Positions 27,030 to 35,722 of a DNA stretch of 64,000 bases are shown piece by piece. The position numbers and the translations under genes were made by a program. Origin of the DNA: Xanthobacter tagetidis (GTDB taxonomy: Bacteria > Pseudomonadota > Alphaproteobacteria > Rhizobiales > Xanthobacteraceae); contig NZ_RCTF01000006.1 in the NCBI RefSeq assembly GCF_003667445.1, positions 1-64,000 of the forward strand, read 5' to 3'. The notes under the pieces were generated by a model. It was not told the origin of the DNA and ran no database searches. It saw only the letters and a list, made by a program, of their open reading frames with translations. The stretch's first letter is position 1. Each line of letters opens with the position of its first letter.

Positions 27030-28154
27030 ATGCGCTACGTGGACGAATTCCGCGACCCGGCGCTCGCCGCCGCGCTCGTGAAGGAGATCGGCGCCGTGTG
27101 CGCGCGGCTGGAGCGCGGGCGCGACACGCCGCTCACGGTGATGGAGGTGTGTGGCGGGCACACCCACGCCATCTTCCGCTACGGGCTCGAAGGGCTGCTG
27201 CCCGACCTCGTCGAGTTCGTGCACGGCCCCGGCTGCCCGGTGTGCGTGCTGCCCATGGGGCGGGTGGACGACTGCGTCGCCATCGCCGAGCGCGCGGAGG
27301 TGATCTTCGCCACCTTCGGCGACGCCATGCGCGTGCCGGGCTCAAGCAAGAGCCTGCTCCAGGCCAAGGCCGAGGGGGCGGACGTGCGCATGGTCTATTC
27401 GCCGCTCGACGCATTGGCGCTGGCCAGGAAGAACCCGGACCGCGAAGTGGTGTTCTTCGGCCTCGGCTTCGAGACCACCATGCCCTCCACCGCGCTCACC
27501 GTGCTGCGCGCCGCGCGCGAGGGCACCTCCAACTTCTCCCTGTTCTGCAACCACATCACCATCATCCCGACCCTGCGGGCGCTGCTGGAGCAGCCGGACT
27601 TCGGCATCGACGGCTTCATCGGGCCGGGGCACGTCTCCATGGTGATCGGGACCGAACCCTACCGCTTCATCGCCGAGGAATTCGGCAGGCCGCTGGTGGT
27701 GGCGGGCTTCGAGCCCATCGACCTCCTGCAGTCGCTCCTCATGGTGCTGCGCCAGATGGAAGACGGCCGCGCGCGGATCGAGAACCAGTATGCCCGCGTG
27801 GTGCCCGACGCCGGCAACCCGGCGGCGCTCGCGGCCGTGCAGCAGGTCTACGAGCCGCGCGAGAGCTTCGAGTGGCGCGGGCTCGGTTCCATCGCCGGAT
27901 CGGGGGTGCGGCTGCGCGAAGCCTATGCCGGCTTCGATGCGGAGAAGCGCTTCGCGCTCGCCGCGGCGCAGGTGGCGGACCCGGCCCAATGCCGCTGCGG
28001 CGCGGTGCTCACAGGGGCGGAAAAGCCCTGGGCCTGCCCGGAATTCGGCACCGGCTGCACGCCGGAAACCCCGCTTGGCGCGCTCATGGTGTCCTCGGAA
28101 GGGTCCTGCGCGGCCTACTACCAGTATGGCGGCATGCGGGGGGCGGCAGCGTGA
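27030..28154 (+). CDS. hypD: Hydrogenase maturation protein HypD
   Basis: A 374-residue [4Fe-4S] scaffold on which, with HypC, the active-site iron receives its CN and CO ligands. Conserved motifs are EVCGGHTHAI (Cys41), HGPGCPVCVLP (Cys69, Cys72), GFETTMPSTA, GFIGPGHVSMVIG and the C-terminal cysteine set CRCGAVLTG... WACPEFGTGC that holds the cluster. The start at 27030 follows GAGGAGACGCGCC. The stop overlaps the GTG start of hypE (GTGA). Length is normal. Confidence 0.96.
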   Translation: MRYVDEFRDPALAAALVKEIGAVCARLERGRDTPLTVMEVCGGHTHAIFRYGLEGLLPDLVEFVHGPGCPVCVLPMGRVDDCVAIAERAEVIFATFGDAMRVPGSSKSLLQAKAEGADVRMVYSPLDALALARKNPDREVVFFGLGFETTMPSTALTVLRAAREGTSNFSLFCNHITIIPTLRALLEQPDFGIDGFIGPGHVSMVIGTEPYRFIAEEFGRPLVVAGFEPIDLLQSLLMVLRQMEDGRARIENQYARVVPDAGNPAALAAVQQVYEPRESFEWRGLGSIAGSGVRLREAYAGFDAEKRFALAAAQVADPAQCRCGAVLTGAEKPWACPEFGTGCTPETPLGALMVSSEGSCAAYYQYGGMRGAAA

Positions 28155-29209
28155 GCGCGCCATTCGCCTCCTCCCGCCGCGCATTGCCCGCGCGCGTAAC
28201 GCTGGCCCATGGCGGCGGCGGCAGCGCCATGCGCGACCTCATCGACGGCGTGTTCCGCGCCGCCTTCGCCGACGACGGCGCGCTCCCTGCAGCCGAGGAC
28301 CAGGCGCGCTTCGACCTTGCCGCGCTCGCCGCGAAGGGCGACCGGCTCGCCTTCACCACCGACGGCTTCGTGGTGGACCCGCTGTTCTTCCCCGGCGGCG
28401 ACATCGGCACGCTCGCCGTGTGCGGCACCATCAACGACCTCGCCGTGGGCGGGGCGGTGCCGGTGGCGCTCTCCTGCGCGGCGATCGTCGAGGAGGGGCT
28501 GCCGGTGGAGGTGCTCCGGCGCGTCGCCGCCTCCATGGCGCAGGCGGCGCGGGCGGCGGGGGTTCCCATCGCCACCGGCGACACCAAGGTGGTGGCGCGC
28601 GGGGCGTGCGACAAGCTGTTCGTCACCACCACCGGCATCGGCGTGGTGCGCGCCGGGCTCGACATCGGCATCGACAAGGCGCGGCCGGGGGACGTGATCC
28701 TGGTCAACGGGCTGCTGGGCGACCACGGCGCCGCCATCCTCAATGCGCGCGGCGACCTCGCCCTGGAGACCGCCATCGAAAGCGACTGCGCCGCCCTCGA
28801 CGGCCTCGTCGCCGCCCTGATCGCGAGCGCCCCCGGCATCCGCATGATGCGCGACGCGACGCGCGGCGGCGTCGCCGCGGTGCTGAACGAGCTGGCCGAG
28901 GCGAGCCGCGTGGGCGTGAGCGTGCGGGAGCTGGACCTGCCGATCCGCCCCGAGGTGACGGGCTTCTGCGAGATCCTCGGCCTCGACCCGCTCTACCTCG
29001 CCAACGAGGGCAAGCTGGTGGCCGTGGTGCCGGCCGAAGAGGCGGACGCCGCGCTGGCGGCCCTGCGCGCCCATCCTCTGGGGCGGGGGGCGGCGGCCAT
29101 CGGGCGGGTGAGCGACGGCCGGCCGGGGCGCGTGGTCATGGAGACGCGCTTCGGCGGCGCGCGGGTGGTCGACATGCTGGTGGGCGACCAGCTGCCGCGG
29201 ATTTGTTGA
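28151..29209 (+). CDS. hypE: Carbamoyl dehydratase HypE
   Basis: A 352-residue ATP-dependent enzyme that dehydrates the thiocarboxamide on its own C-terminal cysteine to the thiocyanate used as the CN ligand. It ends with the required PRIC (Cys352). AHGGGGSAMRDLI near residue 18 and the AIR-synthetase-fold motifs (TTDGFVVDPLFFPGGDIG, CGTINDLAVGGA, ATGDTKVV, MRDATRGGVA) are intact. Translation begins at GTG overlapping the hypD stop. Its partner carbamoyltransferase HypF, which loads the cysteine, is not encoded in this window, although the operon ends here. Confidence 0.96.
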   Translation: MSAPFASSRRALPARVTLAHGGGGSAMRDLIDGVFRAAFADDGALPAAEDQARFDLAALAAKGDRLAFTTDGFVVDPLFFPGGDIGTLAVCGTINDLAVGGAVPVALSCAAIVEEGLPVEVLRRVAASMAQAARAAGVPIATGDTKVVARGACDKLFVTTTGIGVVRAGLDIGIDKARPGDVILVNGLLGDHGAAILNARGDLALETAIESDCAALDGLVAALIASAPGIRMMRDATRGGVAAVLNELAEASRVGVSVRELDLPIRPEVTGFCEILGLDPLYLANEGKLVAVVPAEEADAALAALRAHPLGRGAAAIGRVSDGRPGRVVMETRFGGARVVDMLVGDQLPRIC

Positions 29210-29784
29210 GCGGGCGGGGCGTGGATGCTCCGGACAAGGCGGGAGCATGACGGCGGTTGGGCGGGCCGCCGCAGGCTCTGCGTCACCAACCTCGCCCCTC
29301 GCACCACCGTCGCCCTCCGACTTGATCGGAGGGCCCATCGCGCGGTGGGGTGTGATGCGGGGCGGCGGGCATGGATGCTCCGGTCAAGCCGGAGCATGAC
29401 GGCGGTTGGGCGGGCTGCCGCAGGCGCTTCGTCAACGTCCTCGCCCCTCACGCCTTTCACCGTCGCCATATCCCGGCTTGATTCACTGCCGTCATCCCCC
29501 GGCTTGTCCGGGGGATCCACGCCGCGACTGGGCCGGCGCCGCGTTTTCCGGGCGCCGGGGAGCGGCAGGGTGGATGCCCCGGACAAGCCGGGGCATGACG
29601 GCGGCTTATGGGGATGCGGCTGGGCTTTTTCTGGCGGACTTTCAACCGCTGTCCTCGCCCTTCTCCCCGCCGTCGCCCTCCGACTTGATCGGAGGACCCA
29701 TCGCGCGGTGGGGCGCGATGCGGTGAGGCGGGCATGGATGCTCCGGTCAAGCCGGAGCATGACGGCGGTTGGGGGACGCCCCCC
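29210..29784. repeat. Palindromic repeat cluster after hypE
   Basis: 575 bp with no convincing gene. At least four palindromes with arms of the type GGATGCTCCGG / CCGGAGCATGACGGCGG occur at about 29221, 29370, 29570 (variant with CCCCGG/CCGGGGCAT) and 29732. Variants with arms CTCCGACTTGATCGGAGG lie near 29317 and 29677. Orientation is the reverse of the left-end array (1-470). They may terminate hypE transcription by hairpin formation. Confidence 0.8.
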
Positions 29785-30291
29785 TCACCCGCCGTTGGCG
29801 TTCACGCACTGGTTCACGCGCTCCCACGCGTCGGCGGAGCGCTTGCCGAGGTTCACCTTGCCGTCGTCCTCGCTGTCCATCAGCGACCATGTGAAGACGC
29901 CGGCGTTGGCGATGTCGGACACCGCCCCATAGTCCAGCAGGAACCACAGGCGCGCTCCGTTGGCCTCGGCGGTCACCGACCAGTCCGCCACGCCCTTCGG
30001 CTTGCCCGGAATCGCAACCACGGACCGCGGCCACTTGCCCTTGCGGCCCTCCCCCTTCATGCTGATGTAGGTGTGGCGGTCAGAGCGCATGGCGAGGATG
30101 TCCTCGCGACCGCCCGCCCTGCGCACCGCGCGGCAGTTGACGATGGTCTTCGACTCGCGGGTGGCCGTGAACTCCCAGCCGTCGAAGCCCGCGCCGAAGG
30201 GCTTGGTCTGCGCCTGGGCCACGGCCGGCGCCAGAGCCGGGGCGAGCAGCCCCGCGGCAAGCGCGAGGGCGGTCAGTACGTTGCGTCGCAT
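29785..30291 (-). CDS. Secreted hypothetical protein
   Basis: A 168-residue protein with a clear signal peptide (MRRNVLTALALAAGLLAPALAPAVAQAQ, cleavage near residue 26-28). The mature part is a small beta-rich protein with two cysteines, in VNCRAVRRAG and the C-terminal VNQCVNANGG, that could form a disulfide. I recognise no family. The start at 30291 has GGGGAGAAGC upstream; the frame before it has no protein character. It follows another secreted protein gene by 43 bp on the same strand, so the two are probably one operon. Confidence 0.8.
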   Translation of the reverse strand: MRRNVLTALALAAGLLAPALAPAVAQAQTKPFGAGFDGWEFTATRESKTIVNCRAVRRAGGREDILAMRSDRHTYISMKGEGRKGKWPRSVVAIPGKPKGVADWSVTAEANGARLWFLLDYGAVSDIANAGVFTWSLMDSEDDGKVNLGKRSADAWERVNQCVNANGG

Positions 30292-30334
30292 GTCAGCTTC
30301 TCCCCTGGGTGGGCGCCGGAGGGCGCCACCGCCG

Positions 30335-31168
30335 TCAGTCCCAGATCTGGAATTCGTTGGCGCCTTCGCCGCGGGCACGCGGGTCGCCCATCATCACCCC
30401 ACCGTGGCAATTGCCGTTGGCATCCACCGCGATCCAGGCATGGCCGGCATAGGTGCTCTGGGTCGCGTTGCTGTCAGGCTTCAGGCGGTGATAGGCCTTC
30501 CACTGGCCGTTGAAGTCGATCCACATGATGTCGAGCGGCACCTGCGTGCCGTTGTAGAACAGCACCTTCACCGGCACGTTGGTCGCGGGCGAGCGCACCG
30601 AGCCCGGCGGCGGGCAGCCGCGGCCCACGTCGGGGGCCGGGGGCGGGGGCGGCGGCGCGGGAGCGCGGTTCGGCTGAGGCGCGGCGGCCACCTGCCGCTT
30701 GCCCTGGTTGCGGGCGCACTGGCGCGCGAGGTCGATGGCCGCGGCCGCGCCATCGAGGTTGAACACCTGCAGGCCGCGGTCGAGATTGACGGCGAAGTCC
30801 GGCGCGTTGCGGAAGGCGTCGAGCTGGTCGCGGTCGATGGCCATGGAGGCCCAGCCGTCGCCCTCGGCGGCGAAGGCGCCCATCTCGGCCGCGTCGCCGA
30901 AGCCGTAATAGCCCTGCACCTTGCCGCGCCGGCCGTAATAGGGCACGCCGATCTGCCAGGAATTGCCGTCCGTGGCGATGCGGAACTGCACTTGGCCGTT
31001 GTCCGTATCGGCGGCGCAATAGCCGAACATCGGCCCGACCCACACCGACACCACGTTCCACCGCCCGGCGTTCTGATAGGCCTTCTCGTCCTGCGCCGCA
31101 GCCGGCACGGCAAGCCAAAGCCCCGCGAGGGCGAACAGCCCCGCGGCCAAAATGGAACGCCCCCGCAT
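30335..31168 (-). CDS. Secreted protein with VHL-beta-like domain
   Basis: A 277-residue exported protein with a signal peptide cleaved near residue 26 (AVPAAAQ). Residues about 27-155 are an uncharacterised domain. A Pro-rich linker follows (PAPPPPPPAPD). Residues about 195-255 read like the beta domain of the von Hippel-Lindau protein: VKVLFYNGTQVPLDIMWIDF, a central LKPDSNATQSTYAGHAWIAV stretch and a trailing DANGN. In pVHL the same order is asparagine-rich strand, Trp/Asn-Phe-Asp-Gly, Pro-Gly-Thr, and Tyr-x-Gly-His-x-Trp. Bacterial VHL-beta domains are known but without a defined role; here it would act in the periplasm. Confidence 0.82.
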   Translation of the reverse strand: MRGRSILAAGLFALAGLWLAVPAAAQDEKAYQNAGRWNVVSVWVGPMFGYCAADTDNGQVQFRIATDGNSWQIGVPYYGRRGKVQGYYGFGDAAEMGAFAAEGDGWASMAIDRDQLDAFRNAPDFAVNLDRGLQVFNLDGAAAAIDLARQCARNQGKRQVAAAPQPNRAPAPPPPPPAPDVGRGCPPPGSVRSPATNVPVKVLFYNGTQVPLDIMWIDFNGQWKAYHRLKPDSNATQSTYAGHAWIAVDANGNCHGGVMMGDPRARGEGANEFQIWD

Positions 31169-31387
31169 GGCTCCGCCCCCGGAAATGTCTGAAAAAGAGA
31201 CTTCAACAAATCGTTATTTACAGTCCCCTCCCCTGTCAAGCTGGCGCCTTCGAAGCACTCCTGAAGAAAAGCGGCCATATCGGCCGGCCCACTTCTTCTG
31301 CCACGGCATGGAAAGGCCAGGGGCGACACGGAGCCGCGCGGTCCGCTATCCTCGCCGGAGGCATCCGAGTACGCGGGAGGAACAGGC
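31169..31387. promoter_or_regulatory. Divergent promoter region
   Basis: 219 bp between the VHL-domain gene (leftward) and the Tat hydrolase gene (rightward). It is locally AT-richer around 31200-31220 (CAACAAATCGTTATTTACAG), the likely leftward promoter, but no box pair is clear enough to name. Confidence 0.35.
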
Positions 31388-32428
31388 GTGAGCGGCGATC
31401 GGCAGGACCGCCAATGGGATGACGGCAGGTGGCGCGCCGCGGGCATCGGCCGGCGCGCCTTCCTCAAAGGCGCGGGCGCGGCGCTGCTCGCCGGCCCCGC
31501 CATCGCGCGCCCCGCCCTCGCGCGCCCCGCCGCCTATCCGGCGCCCGAGCGCGAGCTGATGGTGCCCGTTGCGGGCGGGCGCATCTATGTGCGGGTCAAC
31601 GGCGCCGGGCGCGGCCTGCCGCTTATCGCGCTCCATGGCGGGCCGGGCGGCACCCATTCATCGCTGCTCGATTTGCTGGAGCTGGCGGACGCCCGCCCGG
31701 TGATCCTCTACGACCAGCTGGACGGCGGCCGCTCGGACCGGCCGGACGATCCCGCCAACTGGCACGTCGCCCGCTTCGTGGACGAGATCGAGGCCATCCG
31801 CGCGGCGCTCGGCATTCCCCGCTGGCATGTGCTCGGCCACAGCTGGGGCGGCACGCTGGCACTCGAATACGGCGCGCGCCGGCCGCCCGCGCTCGCCGGA
31901 CTGGTGTTGGCGAGCCCGCTCGTCTCCACGGCAAGCTGGATGGCCGACGCCAATGCCCTGCGGAACCAGTTGCCGGCGCAGGCGCGCGACGATCTCCTGC
32001 GCTGCGAGGGCGAGGCGCCGCCGCCGCAGGACGCCTGCGAGGCGGCGAGCGCGCTGTTCTACGGCGCCTTCAACCTGCGCGGGCCGCGTCCCGCCGCCAT
32101 GACCGCCTACCGGAATCCGGACGACCGCGGCTTCAACGGCAGGCTCTACGGCACCATGTGGGGTTCGAGCGAATTCCGCTCCACCGGCACCTTGAAGGAC
32201 TATGACGGCACGCCGCTGCTCGCCCGGCTCGACGGGCCGCGCACCCTGTTCCTGGTGGGCCAGTATGACGAGGCGCGGCCGCAGACCATCGCGGACTTCG
32301 CCGCGCGCGTGCCCGGCTCGGAGTACGGCGTCATCCCCGGCGCCGCCCACGGCACCTTTATCGACCGGCCGGACGAGACCGTCGGCCTGCTGCGCGCCTG
32401 GCTCGCGCGGCAGGACGCGCTCGGCTGA
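31388..32428 (+). CDS. Tat-exported alpha/beta hydrolase, proline iminopeptidase-like
   Basis: A 346-residue alpha/beta hydrolase of the S33 (prolyl iminopeptidase) type. Arg22-Arg23 in IGRRAFLKGAGAAL followed by a hydrophobic stretch is a twin-arginine signal, so it acts outside the cytoplasm. The oxyanion motif HGGPGG (83-88) and nucleophile elbow GHSWGG with Ser152 are clear. FLVGQYDEARP and GAAHGTF supply the expected Asp and His. It starts at GTG with GGGAGGA upstream. The gene is convergent with the SDR gene 7 bp downstream. Confidence 0.9.
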   Translation: MSGDRQDRQWDDGRWRAAGIGRRAFLKGAGAALLAGPAIARPALARPAAYPAPERELMVPVAGGRIYVRVNGAGRGLPLIALHGGPGGTHSSLLDLLELADARPVILYDQLDGGRSDRPDDPANWHVARFVDEIEAIRAALGIPRWHVLGHSWGGTLALEYGARRPPALAGLVLASPLVSTASWMADANALRNQLPAQARDDLLRCEGEAPPPQDACEAASALFYGAFNLRGPRPAAMTAYRNPDDRGFNGRLYGTMWGSSEFRSTGTLKDYDGTPLLARLDGPRTLFLVGQYDEARPQTIADFAARVPGSEYGVIPGAAHGTFIDRPDETVGLLRAWLARQDALG

Positions 32429-32435
32429 GGGGAGA

Positions 32436-33209
32436 TCAGGCGATCTCCTCAAGCGCCATGAGCGACTCCGGCAGCACCTGCCCGCCGTCGATCACCAGCG
32501 TCTGGCCGGTGATGTAGGCCGCCTCCTCGGAAGCGAAGAACAAAGCGGCGTTGGCGATGTCGTCCACGCTGCCGAGCCGCTTCAGGGGAATGGAGGCCTC
32601 CATCTTCTCCAGATAGTCGGCACCGAGGCCGTCGAGGCCCTCGGTGCGGATGTTGCCGGGCAGCACCGCGTTCACCGTGATGCCGAACGGCGCCAGCTCC
32701 AGGCAGGCGGTGCGGATGAAGCCGAGCTGCCCCGCCTTCGAGGCGCCGTAATGCGCCCAGCCGGGATAGCCGGTGATCGGCCCGGTGATGGAGGAGGTGA
32801 CGACGATGCGCCCCCAGCGCGCCGCCTTCATGGCCGGCAGCACCGCCGCCACCGAATGGAACGTGCCCTTCAGGTTGGTGCCGATCACCTGGTCGAAGTC
32901 GGCATCGGTCATCACGTCGAGCTTGGCCGCCGGGAAGATGCCGGCGTTCGCGCACAGGATGTCGAGCCGGCCATACCGCTCCAGCGCCGCGGCGGCGAAC
33001 GCGGCGCAGGCCGCCCGATCGGCGACGTCGGCCGCGAAGGCCGAGGCGTTGGGGCCGATCTCGGCCGCCGCCGCTTCCGCGTCGGCGAGGCGCCGCGCCA
33101 CCACCAGCACGTTGAGCCCGGCCGCGCCGAAGCGCCGGGCGATGCCCCGGCCGATGCCCTTGCTGCCGCCCGTCACCACCACCGTCCGCCCTTCGAGCGC
33201 CTTCAGCAT
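32436..33209 (-). CDS. SDR-family NAD(P)-dependent oxidoreductase
   Basis: A 257-residue classical short-chain dehydrogenase. The cofactor motif TGGSKGIG (13-20), the NAG motif in LCANAGIF, the catalytic Ser in VTSSITGPITG and Tyr/Lys in HYGASKAGQLG are all in place. The FabG-like C-terminus has ITGQTLVIDGGQVLP. It probably reduces a keto group or oxidises an alcohol; the substrate is not predictable. AGAGGAGCAA precedes the ATG at 33209. The kinase gene is divergent, 168 bp away. Confidence 0.93.
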   Translation of the reverse strand: MLKALEGRTVVVTGGSKGIGRGIARRFGAAGLNVLVVARRLADAEAAAAEIGPNASAFAADVADRAACAAFAAAALERYGRLDILCANAGIFPAAKLDVMTDADFDQVIGTNLKGTFHSVAAVLPAMKAARWGRIVVTSSITGPITGYPGWAHYGASKAGQLGFIRTACLELAPFGITVNAVLPGNIRTEGLDGLGADYLEKMEASIPLKRLGSVDDIANAALFFASEEAAYITGQTLVIDGGQVLPESLMALEEIA

Positions 33210-33377
33210 CGGATTGCTCCTCTTTCCCGCCGGCCGGTTCTTGTGCGGCCCCGCGCTCTGGCGCGATATTGGGCATGCCCAAGAGTGCATCGACGGATCG
33301 AACTTGTGAAGGAGCCTGGATGACGATGGCTGAGCGCGCGCGGACCAGGACCGGCCCACCCCGCACAGGGGCCGGCC

Positions 33378-34361
33378 ATGCTCTATGACGACGCCTTCCT
33401 CGCGCGCATCGGCGCCGGGCTCGGCGCGGCGCTGCCGCTGTGGGACCTCGCGCCGGACACGCGGCTGGAGCTTCTCACCATCTCCGAGAACGCCACCTTC
33501 CGCGCCACCGGCACCGGGCAGGGCGACATCGTCTTCCGCGTCCACCGGCCCGGCTATCACTCCCGCGCGGAGATCGCCTCGGAGCTCGCCTGGATCGCGG
33601 CGCTGCGGGCCGAAGGCGTGGTGACGACGCCGCGCCCCTTGCCGCTGAAGGACGGCAGCCTGATCGCCGACCTTGAGGATGGCGGCACGGTGCGCCACGT
33701 GGTGGCGTTCGAGTTCTTCCCCGGCCGGGAGCCCGGCGAAGGCGACGCGCTGGAGGGCTGGTTCCGCGAGCTCGGCGCCATCCATGCGCGCCTGCACGCC
33801 CATGCCCGGCGCTGGGCGCGGCCGGACGGTTTCTCCCGCAAGGTCTGGAACTTCGAGAGCACGCTGGGCGCCGCGCCGCTCTGGGGCGACTTCCGCGCCG
33901 GCCTCGGTCTCGATGCGCCGGGCCGCGCGCTGCTGGAGCGCACGGCCGGCATGCTCCGGCGCACGCTCGCGCCTTTGGAGGCGCCGGAGAATTTCGGCCT
34001 CATCCACGCCGACCTGCGCCTCGCCAACCTTCTGGTGGACGGGGAGCGCCTGGCGCTGATCGACTTCGACGATTGCGGCTTCTCCTGGTTCCTCTACGAC
34101 TTCGCGGCCGCCATCTCCTTCATCGAGCACGAGCCTTTTGTGCCCGCGCTGCGGGCGGCGTGGCTCGACGGCTACCGCGCGGTCTCTCCGCTCGGGCCGG
34201 AGGCGGAGGGCCAGCTCGATCTTTATGTCATGCTGAGGCGCATCCTGCTCACCGCCTGGATCGCCTCCCATGCCGAGACGCCGACGGCGCAGGCCATGGG
34301 CGTCCCCTACACGGAAGGCACGCTCGCACTGGCGGACGCCTTCCTCGGCCGCCACGGCTGA
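33378..34361 (+). CDS. APH-fold small-molecule kinase (hydroxylysine kinase-like)
   Basis: A 327-residue aminoglycoside-phosphotransferase-fold kinase. The catalytic loop HADLRLANLL (His210, Asp212, Asn217) and metal-binding DFDD (229-232) are present. FRVHRPGYHS near residue 53 probably holds the ATP site. It is 20 bp upstream of a class III aminotransferase-fold gene. In animals hydroxylysine kinase (same fold) and phosphohydroxylysine or phosphoethanolamine phospholyases (aminotransferase fold) form one pathway, and the pair is adjacent or fused in some bacteria. I therefore infer that it phosphorylates an amino alcohol such as ethanolamine or hydroxylysine. SrkA/RdoA-type protein kinase is the alternative. 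Confidence 0.85.
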   Translation: MLYDDAFLARIGAGLGAALPLWDLAPDTRLELLTISENATFRATGTGQGDIVFRVHRPGYHSRAEIASELAWIAALRAEGVVTTPRPLPLKDGSLIADLEDGGTVRHVVAFEFFPGREPGEGDALEGWFRELGAIHARLHAHARRWARPDGFSRKVWNFESTLGAAPLWGDFRAGLGLDAPGRALLERTAGMLRRTLAPLEAPENFGLIHADLRLANLLVDGERLALIDFDDCGFSWFLYDFAAAISFIEHEPFVPALRAAWLDGYRAVSPLGPEAEGQLDLYVMLRRILLTAWIASHAETPTAQAMGVPYTEGTLALADAFLGRHG

Positions 34362-34381
34362 GCGCGGCGCAGGAGCCGACC

Positions 34382-35722
34382 ATGGAGCGCAAGAAGGAGA
34401 TCCTCGCCCTCAACGCCTTCGCCCCCGCGCCGGGCGCGGACCTCGTCTCCGCCGGGCTGGGCGAAGACTTGGCGCACAGGGTCGAGCGCCGCCGGCGCAG
34501 TTTCGGCGCCACCTCGGTGCTGTTCTATGACCGCCCGCTGCATGTGGTGGCCGCGCGCGGCGCGACGCTCACCACCGCCGACGGGGCGCGCTATCTCGAC
34601 CTCTACAACAACGTTCCCTCGGTGGGGCACGGCCACCCGAAGGTGGTGGCGGCGGTGCGCGCGCAGGTGGGGCAGCTCAACATCCATTCGCGCTACCTCA
34701 TCGACGTGGTCGACGATTATGCGGAGCGGCTGCTGGCGCACTTCCCGGCGCCGCTGGCCAATGTCGCCTTCACCTGCACCGGCTCGGAGAGCAACGACCT
34801 CGCCCTGCGCCTCGCCCGGCTCGCGAGCGGCGGCAGGGGCGTGGTGGTGAGCGAGAGCGCCTATCACGGCAACACCGCCGCCGTGACCGAGGTCTCGCCC
34901 TCCTCCTACCGGAAAGGCGGCCCGCCTTCCTTCGTGCGCACCGTGCCGCCGCCCCACCCCGCGCACTATGGGGCGGACGTGGCGGGCGGGTTCGCGCGGG
35001 CGGTCGCCGCGGCCATCAACGCGCTGAAGGCGCACGGGCACGGCTTCGCGGCGCTTCTGGTGGACACCATCTTCTCGTCCGACGGGGTGCATGCCGATCC
35101 GCCGGGCTTTCTTGCGCCGGCGGCGGCGGCGGCGCGGGCTGCGGGCGGGCTCTTCATCGCCGACGAGGTGCAGCCGGGCTTCGGCCGCACCGGCACGAAC
35201 ATGTGGGGCTTCGCGCGCCACGGCGTGGTGCCGGACATCGTCACCCTGGGCAAGCCCATGGGCAACGGCATCGCACTCGGCGCCGTGGTCACGCGGCCGG
35301 ACCTGCTGGCGCCGTTCGCCGACGCCTTCGGCTATTTCAACACCTTCGGCGGCAGCCCGGTGGCCTGCGCCGCCGGGCTCGCGGTGCTGGAGGCGCTGGC
35401 CGAGGACGGACTGATGGAGAATGCGCGAACCGTCGGCGCCCGGATCGCCGCGCGGCTGGCCGACCTGCGCCCCGCCTGTCCCGCCATCGGCGAGGTCCGC
35501 GGCGCCGGCCTCTATCTCGGCATCGACATCGTGGCGCGCGCGGACGGCCGCCCCGACCCCGAGGGCGCGAGCGGCCTCATCAACGCCTTGCGCACGCGCG
35601 GCATCCTGATCGGCGCCGCCGGCCCGCTCGGCCACACCCTGAAGGTGCGCCCGCCGCTGTGCCTGACAGCGGACGAGGCGGACAGCTTCATCGATGCGCT
35701 GGGGGCGATCCTGCGGGGGTGA
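34382..35722 (+). CDS. Class III aminotransferase-fold protein, phospholyase-like
   Basis: A 446-residue PLP enzyme of fold type I. GSESNDLALRLAR near residue 134 is the cofactor phosphate region. Asp of FIADEVQPGFGRTG and Lys291 in TLGKPMGNG are the PLP Asp and Schiff-base Lys. FNTFGGSPVACAAGLAVL is typical of the AGXT2-like subgroup. The SPSSYRKGGPP stretch and the adjacent APH kinase match phosphoethanolamine/phosphohydroxylysine phospholyases rather than transaminases. The start at 34382 follows GGAG; longer frames upstream lie inside the kinase gene. Activity as a lyase is inference from sequence subgroup and context. Confidence 0.88.
   Translation: MERKKEILALNAFAPAPGADLVSAGLGEDLAHRVERRRRSFGATSVLFYDRPLHVVAARGATLTTADGARYLDLYNNVPSVGHGHPKVVAAVRAQVGQLNIHSRYLIDVVDDYAERLLAHFPAPLANVAFTCTGSESNDLALRLARLASGGRGVVVSESAYHGNTAAVTEVSPSSYRKGGPPSFVRTVPPPHPAHYGADVAGGFARAVAAAINALKAHGHGFAALLVDTIFSSDGVHADPPGFLAPAAAAARAAGGLFIADEVQPGFGRTGTNMWGFARHGVVPDIVTLGKPMGNGIALGAVVTRPDLLAPFADAFGYFNTFGGSPVACAAGLAVLEALAEDGLMENARTVGARIAARLADLRPACPAIGEVRGAGLYLGIDIVARADGRPDPEGASGLINALRTRGILIGAAGPLGHTLKVRPPLCLTADEADSFIDALGAILRG

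Noticed and set aside
29225..29932. 235-codon frame across the repeat cluster after hypE
   Set aside because: It translates the palindromic repeats and extends antisense into the secreted protein gene; no independent support.
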